Shown here piece after piece: positions 33,176-53,039 of a stretch of 64,000 nt of DNA (within the stretch, counting starts at the first letter, position 1; each line of letters starts with the position of its first letter). Position numbers and translations under genes: made by a program. Location: positions 11,452,174 through 11,516,173 of the forward strand of contig JAVTVX010000002.1 of NCBI GenBank assembly GCA_033439265.1. Direction: 5' to 3'. The notes under the pieces are model-generated. The model ran no database searches. It saw only the letters and a program-made list of their open reading frames with translations, and was not told the origin of the DNA. The stretch is from Dillenia suffruticosa (Eukaryota; Streptophyta; Magnoliopsida; Dilleniales; Dilleniaceae).

Positions 33176-36149
33176 GACAAGCAATTGATATAATGGATAA
33201 GTCGGTCTAGTTTGATTTGTGATTTAAATATTAAATCGATTATATTTGAAGATTTCGATTTCTTAAAAAAAATCTTAGTTGATCGATCAAAATTAGTTAG
33301 GATTAAACTTTCAACAATGGATGATGGATTGAGTTTAAGGGTTTAAAAATATAAGTGACTCTCTCTCTCTCTCTCATTGGATGTTTAAAATTTAAATAGT
33401 CCCGTTACCGATGCCGGTCACACTTTTAACGGTCCAATGAGGGAAGTAGGTTGCATGGCGTGGTTTGGTCAAAACTCGTATTTTGACCAGAAAGTCACGT
33501 ATCTTAGGTACAATGCAATTAGACTAGGGGTACTTAATACTTTTAAGGTCGCATGCAAAAAACATACGAACAAATCATATGACAAGAAAATACTAATATT
33601 AATTAATAAAGAAATAAATAAAATTTTTATGTGATAATTTATACAAATAAAAAGTTAAAACTTTTAACTTTAAATAATTTTAAATTAGTTAAAATATTTT
33701 TTCGTTAAGAAAATTATTATCGAATTCTAATATTTTGATAATAACAAAATCTCATATATGTTATTAATGAATTTATTTAGTGCGTAGATTCTTATACTAT
33801 TTATTTCAAGTTACACAAGTTTTTATGAATAAAAACTAAAGTTCTAGAGAAATTTCTATGAATTTTTTTATAAAAAAAAGAGTTTGATAGAAGATGCTGT
33901 CATAGAAATTGGGTAAAAACAGTTGAATTTTAGATGTTTAGAACAGTTGTGTACTGCTACAATTTTAATTTATTATCAAAACCTAACTCAACATATTAAG
34001 CATAGATTGGGAGTTACACCGGACATGTTTAAATGGATTATTCAAATTTAAATTATTTAAAGGTTTCAAAATCAGCCTTTTACTGGAAGTAAAAATATAA
34101 TTCAGGTTCTGAAGTAATTTTTTCAAAAATCATATATTAATTTTTATGAGGTGTTTACTTGAGAGAATCTTTTCCATTAGTTAAACCTTTTGAATCTTGA
34201 ATTCTCCACCCTTGGATAGTTAATGTTTAAATTTAAAAAATTATAATAGTTAAAATAGGATTTTAACGATAGATTTGAGAGCTAAAAAATATGTCTAAAT
34301 TTACTGTTACTCTGCAATAGGCTGATTTTGAAGAGATTTTGAAGACTTTAAATGATTATGAAGGAAACAAGCTATATACAAAACTTGAAGTGGGTTTGAA
34401 AGAGATATATTCAGAAACTTTTACAAAGTTTATTTGAGTCTTGAATTGAGAGAAAATATATCCCAAAAACACTCAAATGATCACATCCTTCTTACGAACT
34501 GTTTTATGATTTTGTTGGTTGTCGTGATTTTCTATCATTTTAATTTGTTTTGATTCGGAGAAATTTCAAAAGATTGGGAAGAGTATGAGAAATATTTTCT
34601 TTAGTCGATAGATTAGGCGTGAAGAGTTTGGGTTGAGTTAATGTTAGACAAAGTTACCTTCAAAGATAGAAAATGCAAATTGTCAACATTACAAGCTTAC
34701 TTTTGTAACTCTTTTTGTATAGTGAAAACTTAAATCATTATATCTCGGCTTATTGAGTTGGAAAAGTAAACATAGGCACAAGATCGAACTATTATAAAAT
34801 TGACTTATACATTTATATTTGTATATTTCATATAGTTTGGTCATAAATTTAATTGAAATTTTAAGTAGAATAAAATCTAGAATTTAAAACCAACCAATTC
34901 AACCTTCTTTTTTAGTTACTTTCAAATCATAAAATAAATTTTAAAATATACCGAATAGATTGTAATATAAGATTCTGTTAATTAGATCAACAACTAATTT
35001 TATCTATCTTCAATTATTCATAAAGAAAAGTTAACTAAGAAAAAATATATTTATAAGTAAACCCCATCGATTCATAATAAGTAATTACGACAAAAAATGT
35101 GATTTATGGCCGTCATAAGTGTAAGGTTTGCTATCTTTTTTAGGTGACATGAGACAAACATAGACACATGATAAATATTTTTCTTTTGCTAGATAAATGG
35201 CAAATGCATACACAACCAAATTAAAATAAAAATTAAATTAAAAAATTCTTTTCATTGAGTACCTCAGCCACAAAAAGAAATTAACAAAAAAAAAGAAAAA
35301 AAAAAACTTCTTGTTATATGATTCCATTTCTATTAAATAATAAAATATCGTTCAAATAAATAATCATTTTTGCTTGACTCTGAAACTATAAATCCTTATG
35401 TAAAGTGATGATAAAATATGTAATCTCTTTATTATACAATTTGACCCTTCAATATTTTTTTTTTTTTTTTTTTTATATAAGTTTAACATGGGGACATGGG
35501 CCATGCCTTTGTGACAGAATGTCATAAAATTATGAAAGAAAATATTATAAATTTAGGGAGAGAATGAAAACTTTGGTTGGACTTTGAATGAGAGCGTCAC
35601 TGGGCAGCACATTGGTTCACTTTTGGGGTTAGGAAGCTTCACAAGAGACTTCGTCTAGCATTAGAAATTGGCTGTCAATGTTCCAAAAAGCACATCCACA
35701 AAAGCCTCAGTTTGAGGGTTTAGGTACCCCCAACGTTTTGTTCACAAACCCACATCTATACATACTTTTCATTTAGCAATTTTAATGGGTTAGGTCATAT
35801 TCTCACCCCCTCAGACCCTTAATTTGATCACATATTTTATTTGATTATCCCATTATCTAATAATTTCTTAATTCACCACCGGAATATAATATGCAGAAGT
35901 GAAATGAGTTGAGAGCGAAAATTTTTAAAGGAAGAAACAATATTTTATATGATTTTATCGTATTTTTTAAATTTTTTAATGTATTTAAAACTACTATTAA
36001 AACTTTTAATTGTATTTATTAAAAAAATATCGATATTGTATTCAAATTTTTTGTATTTAGAATGTTACCACTTGTCATTAAGTTTCTTGTCCCAGCCCCT
36101 TGCTATGCAAGCGAGATCTTGTTTACAGAATTACGACTAACGTTACTGC

Positions 36150-36570
36150 TTGATATTTAAAAAAAAAAAGAAAATTATTGTGAAATTCAAAGAAAATATA
36201 ATAAAATCAAGAGAGAAAAATAGAAGACAATGTCGAGAGAATGATTTTATTTCTCTTGGTTTACTCTACTTAAAGTTTCACCCTATTTATAGGGTCTCCC
36301 AAAAAAAATTAGAGTATATCATATAAATATGAGAAATAAATTTACATAATGAGAAAAAAATAAATTCATCGTTCTTCACATTTATGGATGAATGTGAACA
36401 TGAAATTCATGATTTTTCAAATTCTTAAATATGATTTTTTTTTTAATTCTTGTATAAATATGAAATTCACAGATTTTTTTTATATTTATAACAAAAATGC
36501 ATTTCTCGTTTTCAAATAATTACGAATTAAGTATTCTTGATATGCTTTGTATAATTAGCATTCCTCTGAC
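36150..36570 (-). repeat. Possible solo LTR fragment
   Basis: On the minus strand the sequence reads GGAGACCCTATAAATAGGGTG (TATA box near 36275-36295), then GAGTAAACCAAGAGAAAT and CTTCTATTTTTCTCTCTTG. This TATA-plus-pyrimidine leader arrangement is common in plant LTRs. No partner LTR or interior is present and the borders are guesses. Confidence 0.25.
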
Positions 36571-36762
36571 CAACGCTAACATTAATTTCAACTAAGCTAA
36601 TTGAAGTAGTTTAAGTTTACACCAAAGTTTTCAAACTTGGGAAAGTAGTTGGTGTGTTGAAAAAACATAACGACGTGCCTTCCACACACTGGACTTAGAG
36701 GCCGACCAAGAGAATGGAGCAGAGCCTAGTAAATGAAGAATCACATGTAAGGATCAAAAGAA

Positions 36763-36800
<38 letters not shown>

Positions 36801-39237
36801 CATTTGAATAATCAAAGATTACAATTTATGATGAGAATGATTAGAGAATCATTAAGGAGATTACACAAGTGATCCAAAGGTCAAGGACAAAGGAATCTCG
36901 TTCGTGTCGCGAATCCCACTCGACAATGTGCTCGTCATCCACCACTGGGATTTTTAAGAGTGGGTAGACTTTTTTTTTATTTAAAAAAATTAATTATATC
37001 TTTAAACAAAGATAATAAAACAAATTTTGACGCAACAATTAATTTATTCTTCTGATGATGACCTTAAGGTTATGAGTTTGAGACGTAAATACAGATTACA
37101 TACATATATATCTACCGTATCTCTATTCTTGTATTAAGTCGGAGAGTTTAATACGCAAGTATTAAATTAGTATAATTAGGTGGGTGATGTTTTAAGGGAC
37201 TGGGCCCACTTCCCAAACTCCTGTGCACGACCCTTTTGCCGGGTTATATAAATAAATATGATATACATATATATAATTATTTTTTAAATTTTGAATTTGT
37301 AACAATAAGGTTTTCACGTGCAATTATTTATATAAAGAAAATCAGGATTTTTTTAAGGTACAATTATTTTTATATTGTTTGGATTATATGGATGCGTGAC
37401 TAAATACTCCCAAATGCAATGTTGCTAGACAAAAGAAAAAAAAAAAGGCATGGGTCACAATGTCCCCCATAATGCAATTTTTTTATTCATCAGTTTACAA
37501 CAACCTTCATTTGCCTTTTTCCACCATCACTACTTTCAATTTTTTTTTTCTTCTCTTATGGTTAACAAATAAAGCTGATTAGTTTCGACTTAAGTGATAT
37601 ATTCTCTCTCCTATGTAATAAACTCGGGTTCAAGTCATCCTGGTATGCACCAAACAAAAGAAAAAAACAAAGAAATTTTCTAATATTTTTATGGGTATTT
37701 TAAATGGTATTAAAAATAAATGATCATTTTAAATTTTTTATAGTAAAATTTTAATAATCATAATTTATCTTGATTATTATAATCGGATTATCATTTTAAT
37801 AAATATCAGTACATACGGATAATCAGTGTATTGATTCTTCATAGTCTTTTAAGGATTAATGGGTGTTTAGAAAGTTTCTTTAAAAAAATATATATTTTCG
37901 GAGAAAAAGTTTTATTAAAATAAATAACTAAAAGTATTTTTCTTCCACTGTTTTTTTTTAATGGAATAAATAAACAGCCGCATATCCATTATTGCGCAGC
38001 GTGCTTCATGCAATGATCAATGACAAGAAAATTACTATGCTCGAGTTGATTAGAATCAAATGAAGTATCTTTGCATTTAAATTTTCAGATTTGAGGTTCT
38101 ATTAATTTTTTCTTTTTTCGGAATTTTTCCTTTTTTTTTTTCCCCTTTGTACCTAATCTTGTTCTGATTTATTAAACGAATAAAATAAAAGGAAAAGAGG
38201 GTGCTTGATAAATATCTTTGAAAGATACAATGTATTCATGCAAAATACAAGGCACCCCATTTGGATCTAGCAAGCTTAGGAGAGCAAATGCATGAAGTGA
38301 GATTCTAGCAGATGCTCCATGCGCAAATGCTTTGCGATTGGTTGGAAACTACACTTGACCCTTCTTAAGACTCCACTGGCTAGATAGATTTTCCTAAGAA
38401 TAAAAATCATTAAAGAATAAGATTTCTAAGCTTAGACTTTTGACTTTGGGGTGAACTAAATTAATCAAGATGTGCAAATTAATAAGTTTGGGGCCTATGT
38501 GAGAAGGGTATGCCCAAGACACCCCTTTTAGTACCCTAAATGATGGAAAGTCCTATAGGAATAGGAGCATTAATTAAGGGCCATTGGTTTTGTGGGAACA
38601 TGTAGCCTTAGTGGAAGAGTAGTGTTGGTTTTTTCATATTGCCTTGAAAATCAGACTACTTTAAAGAAATGATACTGGGGCAAATCTCATAGCTGGGTAG
38701 GCTTGCAGCCCTTCTTGTATCTCGGGGGAGAGTTGGCATTTTATTAAAAAGATTCATCCAAGTTCTTCACCATATTCAAATACGTCGTCTAATTTAATTG
38801 ATGACCTCTCTAGGATAAATACTAAAAATCTCAATATAAAAACAATTTTAAAGTGATCAAGTTTTATTGTTGAAGTATTTTGTAAACCAGGAAAAATCTC
38901 TCCACATAGAGCGACGTTAATATGAAGGCAATAGTACATTCTAAACTTTGGCATTACATTATGACATTTTAAGTTCATGATGTAGGCCTCAATTGGTAGA
39001 TGGAGAAACCGGAAGGGGTGCAAAGAAGCTTATAATTGTCCATAATAATGTAAGGCGGGGAGGGCATATCTACCCCCATACCAGACTTTATACCAAAAAG
39101 TTATATCTTCACTACAATTGTCAAAGAAAATGTACCTTAGTATAGATGCAGAAGAGGAAATTGCACACGAAGATGCAGAAAAATTTAAGGCTCCGGGAGG
39201 TGGGGGGGACCTTAGATTTGAACATAACTTCTTTTGC

Positions 39238-39294
39238 AGTCAATGGTTATGGTTTTTTTTTTTTTTTTTTTTTGGTAAAAGTCAATGGTTATGG
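39238..39294 (-). repeat. Poly(T) tract between two copies of a 15-bp target duplication
   Basis: AGTCAATGGTTATGG occurs at 39238-39252 and again at 39280-39294, separated by about 21 T and GGTAAA. Read on the minus strand this is TTTACC, poly(A), then the repeat, which is what target-primed reverse transcription leaves when only the tail of a LINE, SINE or mRNA is copied. Confidence 0.7.
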
Positions 39295-40823
39295 TTGGTA
39301 AACAAAATTGTAGACACTAAAAGAATTACTTCATCTTTTAGGAGTTTTTTCAATACGTTGTCTTGAGATATATAATTGCAAATAGTGTCAGTAAAAGAAT
39401 TGCTACTGTGGTAGCACATATTAAAAACATAGTCACACAAAAACAAATATATGTCTGAGAAATTAAAATCTAAAAGTTCTATGAAATTGTCAATCTTTTT
39501 TACTTTTTCATTGTATATAATATTATTTGGTCATATTTAATTTTAATCTGCAACTTAGTTAGAAGAATAGCCCATGCCCGCTTCACCTCCCTAGTTCGGT
39601 CTCAAACAGATTCCAAACTTTTGGAAACAGAGCAAACTTGAAAATGGTACCATCCCACTACCACAAACTAAATCAGGAGAGAGAGAGAGAGGGGGGGGGG
39701 GGCAAAATTTCACCACAGTAAGGCATAGACTTGAAATTCATTCATAACTTTCTATTTGTCTCACACTTAACAAAAGTACAAAACTTGAAATTTCCCACGA
39801 AGCTGTTTCGGCCACAGCCACAGGTCCCGACATAGTCAAAACATTTTACCATGCAAAACGAAAGTGCCTTACAATGACAATAATGATTGACAAAGAGATG
39901 CAGTCCCAATGCATTGTCACAATTAATCATATATTGTTCTAATTTTGAACCTCGTAACATTCTTTTTCATGGGGAAAATGCACCTGATTTTGTCCAAATC
40001 CACCTGTTAGCTGAATAATGAATTGCAACGAAATTTCTCTACGAGAAGCCGATGAGTTAACTCAGTTGACACCGTCCTTTTTATGCATCCAAAAAAAAAA
40101 GAAGAAAAAGAAAAAAACTTCAAGACATTTAGGTGCAATGATAGAATTGGGAATAGGTCTGATAATAAGGGGACAACATCTGCATATCTAATTTCTATCT
40201 TCATATTTACACGTGAATTCCAATGTGATTTATTTATTTATTTGATGTTTTTTCTATCTTCATTCTCCTCGGTGTACGCTGCGGAGTTTGGATTGAAGAG
40301 GGAGTTAAGTACACGATTGATGATTGTGGTAAGGTTAAAAATTTAATTTCTAGCAAGTTCTTATTATGAAATAAAAAATGTAAATAATTTTTATTTTTAC
40401 ATCAATTTCTAACATCACACTAAAGAGTCAAATCCTCTTTTAACACTAAATAATTTAATCTCATATAACATTAACGTAGGCGGTCCAACCCTCTTAACCC
40501 CAAAATTAGTTTCCCAAAATTATAATGTTGCGGGCCTAGTCATCTTCGCAAATCCCTCTAGTCGATCCCAAGATTCCAAACATTGTTTAAAAGGGTGGTC
40601 AAAGCTTGAAAGAGTACTTTCACGTAGTTTTAAAAAGATCCATTTGGATACAAACAATCAAAAGCAGCAGCAACCGTGTTCAAGGCGGGGCATAATTTAG
40701 TCCTTTCATCTTCGGTCCTTACAACAGAAAAATCACACAGCATTTCATACAATAATAATTAACTAAATTGACCAAAGTCACAAAGGGGAGGGGCCCTCCT
40801 TGTCACTTCGTCCCGGAAGCAAT

Positions 40824-47278
<6,455 letters not shown>

Positions 47279-47399
47279 AGTTAGAAAACACTAAGTTTTC
47301 TAAACCCTAGATCTGTTCAAACAGAAACCCAAAAATCAAGATCACACACGAAATCAAATGAGGGAGACATAGAAAGACAGAAAGATAGAGGAGCAAGGG

Positions 47400-47405
<6 letters not shown>

Positions 47406-47437
<32 letters not shown>

Positions 47438-47505
47438 TTAGAGATCCTCCTGAAGGGAATTATTGTGCTGCTGCTGCTGCTGCTACTGCTGCTAATGATG
47501 ACGAT
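47406..47505 (-). repeat. (GA)n and (CTG)n tracts in the E2 5' leader
   Basis: A GA run of about 30 bases at 47405-47435 and a CTGCTGCTG-type run at 47468-47494 lie 130-220 bases upstream of the E2 start codon. On the sense strand they are CT and CAG tracts, typical of a plant 5' UTR. Confidence 0.75.
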
Positions 47506-47658
47506 GGAGAAGGAGGAGAAATTAACAGTGGCGACTGGGAGGAGTTTAATAGCAATCAATCAAGTCTCCTCTCTCTACAATTAACGCAGAGAGAGAAAGA
47601 GAGAAGAGAGAGCGAGGGTACTCAACGCACCACGATAGGTCCATCTCCAGAATGGCGG

Positions 47659-47666
47659 TGGGCCCT
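47659..47666 (-). promoter_or_regulatory. Site II-like (TGGGCC) element near the E2 start
   Basis: AGGGCCCA on the minus strand, about 380 bases upstream of the E2 start codon, matches the TGGGCC/AGGCCCA-type boxes bound by TCP factors in housekeeping plant promoters. It marks the likely core-promoter area. Confidence 0.35.
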
Positions 47667-47903
47667 TTGAATATTTAAAATGCACGCGTTCTCACCATTT
47701 GACCGTTGATTTGACTTTTGGTTTGTTGCCCGACTTTCCTTTTCCGATTTCCCTTGGTTTACGCTGAAAGCCGGCTATTCTGATTAGAACTTGCGAGTTC
47801 GGACTTCCCCTGTTTTTCTAAGATCAGAGGTACACCGCGCTTACTGGACGGTGTAAAGTTTAAGTTTGGTCATGAAAAATCGGACGTTGAGCTCGATATT
47901 TGA

Positions 47904-49150
47904 ATTATAATTTTTAATAACTATTAATCGTAATGATTAATAAAAAGAGTTAATAATTAATTATAGATCTATTAGTCAATTATATGAAATAGTTAAATAA
48001 TTAGTGAAATTAGTTAATACAATTAATATAAATAGTAATCCAATATATGTAATGAAGAATAGAATAAAAATTATAATAAAATCTTTCTTTATCTCTCTCT
48101 TGTATTATCTCTCTATCTCCCTTTCTCTTTCTTCTCTTCCTAACCCCCTCTTTCTTTAATATTTGGAATTGTGATAATTGGTATCAAAACATACGAATTC
48201 TTAATAGTATTGAAAAAGGCAAATGAAATTGGGTATGAAGCCATTAAAAAAAAATTTTTTGTATGAAAACTTGGAAAAACATCACAAAAGGCAAAAAATT
48301 AAGATGTAAGAATTTCATTCACATGTTGATAAGAAAATGGATGAAATCAATCAGAAAATTGATAAACAAAATTGAAAATCGGACGCTTTTACGGCAACTA
48401 TTGATGATAAATTCAACATTTTATTGAAAATACTTGGTATCGATATAGATATCAAAACTCTTATGGAAAAAGAGTAAAAAAATAAAAAGAAATTAAATAG
48501 TATCACAACAAATCAAATGGTAGAAGAAATAATGTCAAAATCCATAAAAAAATAAAGTATTGAATCACTTTCTAAATCTTACATTTTATCTACTCCTACT
48601 CCTAGTGAAAAATTGTTGAGGAAAGAAGGATTTCAAATGTCCAAAAAAGAAATTATTGATAGTGTGTTTTTGTCAATTCCTCCAAAAATTGAATTTTTGG
48701 TATTTATCGGACAAAATCCTTCACCAAAAAATTCAAGAAAAGTCTATTTTCACATTATCTTTCAACACAAGTACAAGTTTTGGTACAAAATTCATGAATT
48801 CAAATCTCAATTCTTGGTTTTCCATCATTGAGAATAAGGATATTCTCAAAGGAGGGAAATATTATAAAATTTATTAATTATAATGGTTAATAGTTAATCA
48901 TAATTAATAAAAAGAGTTAATAGTTAATTGTGGAGTTATTAGTTAGTTAGATGAAATAGTTAAATAGTTAATACAATTAGTATAAATAGTAATCCAATAC
49001 ATGTAATGAAAAATAAAATAGAAATTGTAATAAAATCTTTCTTTATCTCTCTTGTATTCTCTCTCTTTCTCTCTCTAGCTCTCTCTCTCTCTCTCTCTCT
49101 CTTTCTTCTCCTCCTAACCCCCTCTTTCTATCATTTTCGGGAATGTGACA
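47904..49150 (+). mobile_element. Short non-autonomous LTR element without pol (TRIM/LARD-like)
   Basis: Two direct repeats of about 275-290 bp (47904-48176 and 48861-49150) share ATTAATAAAAAGAGTTAATA, ATAAATAGTAATCCAATA, TCTTTCTTTATCTCTCT and CCTAACCCCCTCTTTCT. The left one is followed by TTGGTATCAAAACA (48178-48191), close to the initiator tRNA-Met primer-binding site. The right one is preceded by a purine tract AAAGGAGGGAAAT. The 684-bp interior has only broken frames with a Lys-rich, coiled-coil-like composition and no protease, RT or integrase. It lies about 630 bp upstream of the E2 start codon. Exact termini and target duplication were not resolved. Confidence 0.75.
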
Positions 49151-49283
49151 TAATTATATACATTTAAATAGACCAAGTCAGCCACTCAAGTCAAAACATA
49201 AAGAAAAATTAAGATATGTGATAAATATAACAAATAAATGGATTTTTTTGTTTATTATTTATTCTTTAGAATTTGGTTTGAGT

Positions 49284-52200
49284 TAGACATGTGTCCGGGC
49301 CGGTTTGGACCCGAAAATATGCCCGGCTGGCCCAAAAAAAGCTGGCTCGAGAACCTAACCGGTGCTATAGTGACCCGGCCGGCCCAAACCGGGATACTGT
49401 AGCGGGCCGGGCCGGCTCACAAGAAGATGGAATCGGAACCGGCCCGACCCGGCCGATTCCAATGGTTCCAATAGCTATTTTTTAAATTTTTAAATTTTTT
49501 CCAATTTTATCTCTCCCAACAGCTATAAAACGGTTAGTTTTGAGATTATTTTAATCCGTAAAATCAAAAAATTGTCCTATAAATACCTTACACCCAATTT
49601 CTAAAATTTTCACAACAAAATATCTCTCTCTCACATCTACATTCTCTCAATATTACTACATTTACATTCTCTCAATTTTCATTATTATTTCTATTAGCAT
49701 TTCATTTTCACCATTTTTTACAATTCTTTATACAATTTTCATTACCATTTTTTACAACATTTCTATTATCCTTATTTCCATCATTTCCATTATTCTTATT
49801 TTCACCAATTTACATCTCATTTCCATTATCTACATTTTTCATAATTATCTATACCATTTTCATTATCCTTATTTCCACCAATTTACACCTTATTTCCATT
49901 ATTTATATTTTCCACCATTATCCTTATTTCCATCATTTTATTCATTAAACACATTTTCATTAAATACATTCTCAAATTTGTACTCTAAATTTTTGTGAAA
50001 CTCATTGACTCAGTATGTAACAGTATAGTATATCTAGAAAAGTTCTATCTGGTGGCAACTAATTGTCGAAGGAAAGAGATACTTAAGCGAGAACAGACAA
50101 ACTCTATCTCTTATCTGGAAACTTTCCTAGTACTCTTGCTACAGAACGGTCTGGTTGGAGAAAAAAGGATTATAAAATTTTCACGACTTTCAACATTGAT
50201 CAAGATTTGTCAAGATTTCAAGATTGGGAGTTCAAATTCAAGATTTTGTGAAAAACAACTGCGATATCCATCAAGTCGATACATTTAATTTTTTTGTATC
50301 TTTATTTTTTTTTACATTTGCATTACATTTATAAAATTTATTTTCAAAAATATAAATTTTTAAAGGGTTGGGGGTAGACACACTTAGAAAATATTTAGTT
50401 AATAATTATCAAGATAAATTAGTACAAACAAGACAAACACAAATTGGTATAGGGGGAGATAGTATAACTGATACATTTAAATATAATTCGGAGAAAAAAA
50501 AATTGGACATATAAAATGACTAGTAAGAAAATAATTACCACTTAGCATAGTTACATGTCCCGTATTTGAAAAATACATACAAAAATTTTTATAACTCGGT
50601 TATAAAAAAAGTAGTAGAAGATCCGGTAGGAGGAGATCATTAGATAGATATTAAAAATTAAAAAATGGATAATTACACAATTTAAATGGAACTTTTTTTA
50701 AATGGAACTTTTTTTCATATTAGATATGCATATCATATAATTAATTTATGTGTTAAGAATGGTTTAGCAATGAGAGAACTATTTGTAAAATCTATTCGCG
50801 ATTTAATTTATCAAATAAGAAAATTTTCTACAAAAACCCAAGAAATTAGACAATTATGTTTGTTACATAATAAAAGATATAAAAAATTTAAAATAGAATG
50901 TGACACTAGATGAAATTCAACATATGACATGTTACAAGGTGTACTTTCTTTTCAAAATATTTTAATTGAATTTACAAATTCAAATTACGAATATAGTTTT
51001 ATTGATAATAACGATTTTGATTTTGCATTTACATTTATTAAATTATTGAAAATTTTTTATTTATGTACAAATTTATTTTCCGAATATTATTATCCAACTA
51101 TTCATTTAATGTTACCAAATTTTTGTAAAATTATTTATATATTTAATAAATTTGAAAATGGAGAAAAATTTGGTGAAATTGTTCTTTTTATGAAAACAAA
51201 AATTTTAAAATATTATGAAAAAAATTCTAATTTTATATTTAATTACAAGTGCATTAGATCTACATGTTAAAGTTGAAGGTGCTGAAATATTAATAGATTG
51301 TTTTGCACAAGTTTTTCCATCAGAAGCGTCTATTAACCCACATTTTTTAAAATAACAAATATTTCATACTTTACAAACAATATTTGAACTATATAAAAAA
51401 GAAAAAAATAATTTAAATACTAATAATATAGGTAATAGTAGTAGTAGTAATAACACTCAATTATTTTCATTTTTATTTAATCCCTTACACATGTTAGGAA
51501 AAAAATAAAGAATTTCGTTATCATCATTTAATAAATTACTTTTATATAAACAAATACTTACGTTAGAAGGTTTTGATAATACTGATTTATATTATATATT
51601 AAGTTGGTGGAAAAATAATGTATCGTATTATCCAATTTTGGACCAAATGACTAAACATGTACTAACCCCTCCGGTATCCACGGTATCATTGAAAAGTGTT
51701 TTTAGTGCAGGTGGTCGAGTGTTAATCGAGAAACGTACAAATTTAGCGGACGATACTTTAAAAACCTTAATTTGCATTAAAAATTGAAAGAATTCAAAAA
51801 AAATGCAAGAAATCATGAAGGTCTCAAAAATAATGAACAAGAAGTAGAAGTAGAAGAATAATAATAAAAAATCAAAATAATGTAACAAAAAAAATTAATG
51901 GATTTTAAAATCTAAATTTTGGTAATAGACGTACACCGAATTCGGTGGAACCAATTTAAAAATTTTGTGTCTCTAATTTTTAATTTATTTTTTTATAAAA
52001 TATGAATTAAAAAAACAAAATGAATAAATAAATCATTATAAAAAAATAAAAAACAAAGCAACAACAAAGTTAAAAAAATAAAATAGAATTAAAAAATAGA
52101 GTTACAAAAGAAAGAGTTAAAAATGGTGAAAAAAAGGGTCAAACCAGGTTCGGCCCGGTATGAACCGGCCAGGCTGTTCCGGTTTAGCGGGCCGGACTAG

Positions 52201-52286
52201 TTCAACTTTAAAAAAATTTGGAACCGGCCCGGCCCAGACTGGCCTAGGTACCGTAGCCAGCCCAGCCTGGCCCGGTTACAACACTA
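49284..52286 (+). mobile_element. hAT (Ac-like) DNA transposon, complete borders, transposase decayed
   Basis: A perfect 8-bp target duplication, GTTTGAGT (49276-49283 and 52287-52294), flanks 3,003 bp. The left end TAGACATGTGTCCGGGCC and the reverse complement of the right end TAGTGTTGTAACCGGGCC match at 13 of 18 positions. Both subterminal regions (49295-49470 and 52140-52280) are dense in GGCCCGGC/GCCGG words, as in plant hAT elements. The interior carries a degraded hAT transposase. A pyrimidine-rich ACCATTTTCATTA-type low-complexity array fills 49620-49990. Confidence 0.9.
50365..51786 (+). pseudogene. hAT transposase pseudogene
   Basis: From about 50371 the translation reads TLRKYLVNNYQDK, the end of a BED-type zinc finger with its final His replaced. 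It continues through broken segments such as RHAYHIINLC-like and SFQNILIEF sequence. It ends with the dimerisation region: SWWKNNVSYYPILDQMTKHV, LTPPVSTVSLKSVFSAGGRV, LIEKRTNLADDTLKTLICIKN (51605-51786). The last block is the diagnostic hATC domain. At least four stops or frameshifts (for example near 50912, 51353 and 51506) prevent a full product. Confidence 0.88.
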
Positions 52287-52359
52287 GTTTGAGTAGCCCA
52301 ATTAAATCATTAAACCAGTGTTGGCCCAATGTCCTTGTCTTGGTCGATGCAAGCGTAGT

Positions 52360-52456
52360 GTTTGGTGGACCGAAGGGAGGGCTTTGGTCAACCAAGGAAG
52401 GGTTTTGGTCAATTAAGGACTAAGGAAGAGGAAGGGCTTTGGTCAACAAGGGAGGG
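52360..52456 (+). repeat. Degenerate minisatellite, GGGCTTTGGTCAA unit
   Basis: The phrase GG(G/T)(C/T)TTTGGTCAA(C/T) recurs at about 52380, 52401 and 52434, with AAGG(A/G)AGGG between copies. The array is just outside the hAT element. Confidence 0.6.
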
Positions 52457-53039
52457 GCTCAGTGAACCAATAATATATGAATAATGATCCAAAAAGTTAT
52501 AAAAAATTATGAACATCAATAATAATCTATAGTAATCCACATGAATAATATATGAATAATGATCCAGAAACTTTAAATTGCATTATCAACAAATTTCAAA
52601 TAATGACATTTTCGAGATATATGAAAGTTGCATATAATATTTTATACATTACAAATAAAAGAAATGAGAGAAGGTTGAAGAGTGTAAGTGACTATGCCTC
52701 ATGGACTTTAGACCTTTGTCCTTGTCGGTGGAGGAAGCGGAGGGAAAGGCATCCATTTGGAACGTAGGAGATGGTATAGGTACCATAGTGAGCACAACAG
52801 ACATGGAAGGGATGGAATGTTGACATGGAATAGTAGTAGTCGTCGTAGTTAAAGGTAGATACACTTAGGAATTATTAAAGGTTGATAGATCTATTGGTAG
52901 ATAGAAACAATGCGATACCTACAACTCCATATCTCACACACCAACATGTAATATATCATGTCAAAACAGAGGTTCTAAATGATTATTCATATTAATTTAC
53001 CACTTTTAAAGGTAGAGGTAACTAACGTAACTTATCTAG

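Larger units (their letters stand above)
26400..40823. other. Long intergenic region, no gene seen
   Basis: About 14 kb of AT-rich sequence with only small repeats, listed separately: a SINE at 27185, a CGAGTT-rich segment at 30487, a CT tract at 33109, a possible solo LTR at 36150 and a poly(T) scar at 39238. Poly(A)/poly(T) runs occur at 29160, 29643-29671, 31246, 35457 and 39252. A repeat-like phrase at 32458-32600 (GGGTAAATTACAGCTTGTCC onwards) resembles motifs common in plant repeats. No exon with conserved protein similarity was recognised. The last few hundred bases before 40824 should hold the 3' UTR of the E2 gene. Confidence 0.45.

Noticed and set aside
32983-33184. Glu-Arg repeat frames
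   Set aside because: Pure translation of the (CT)31 microsatellite.
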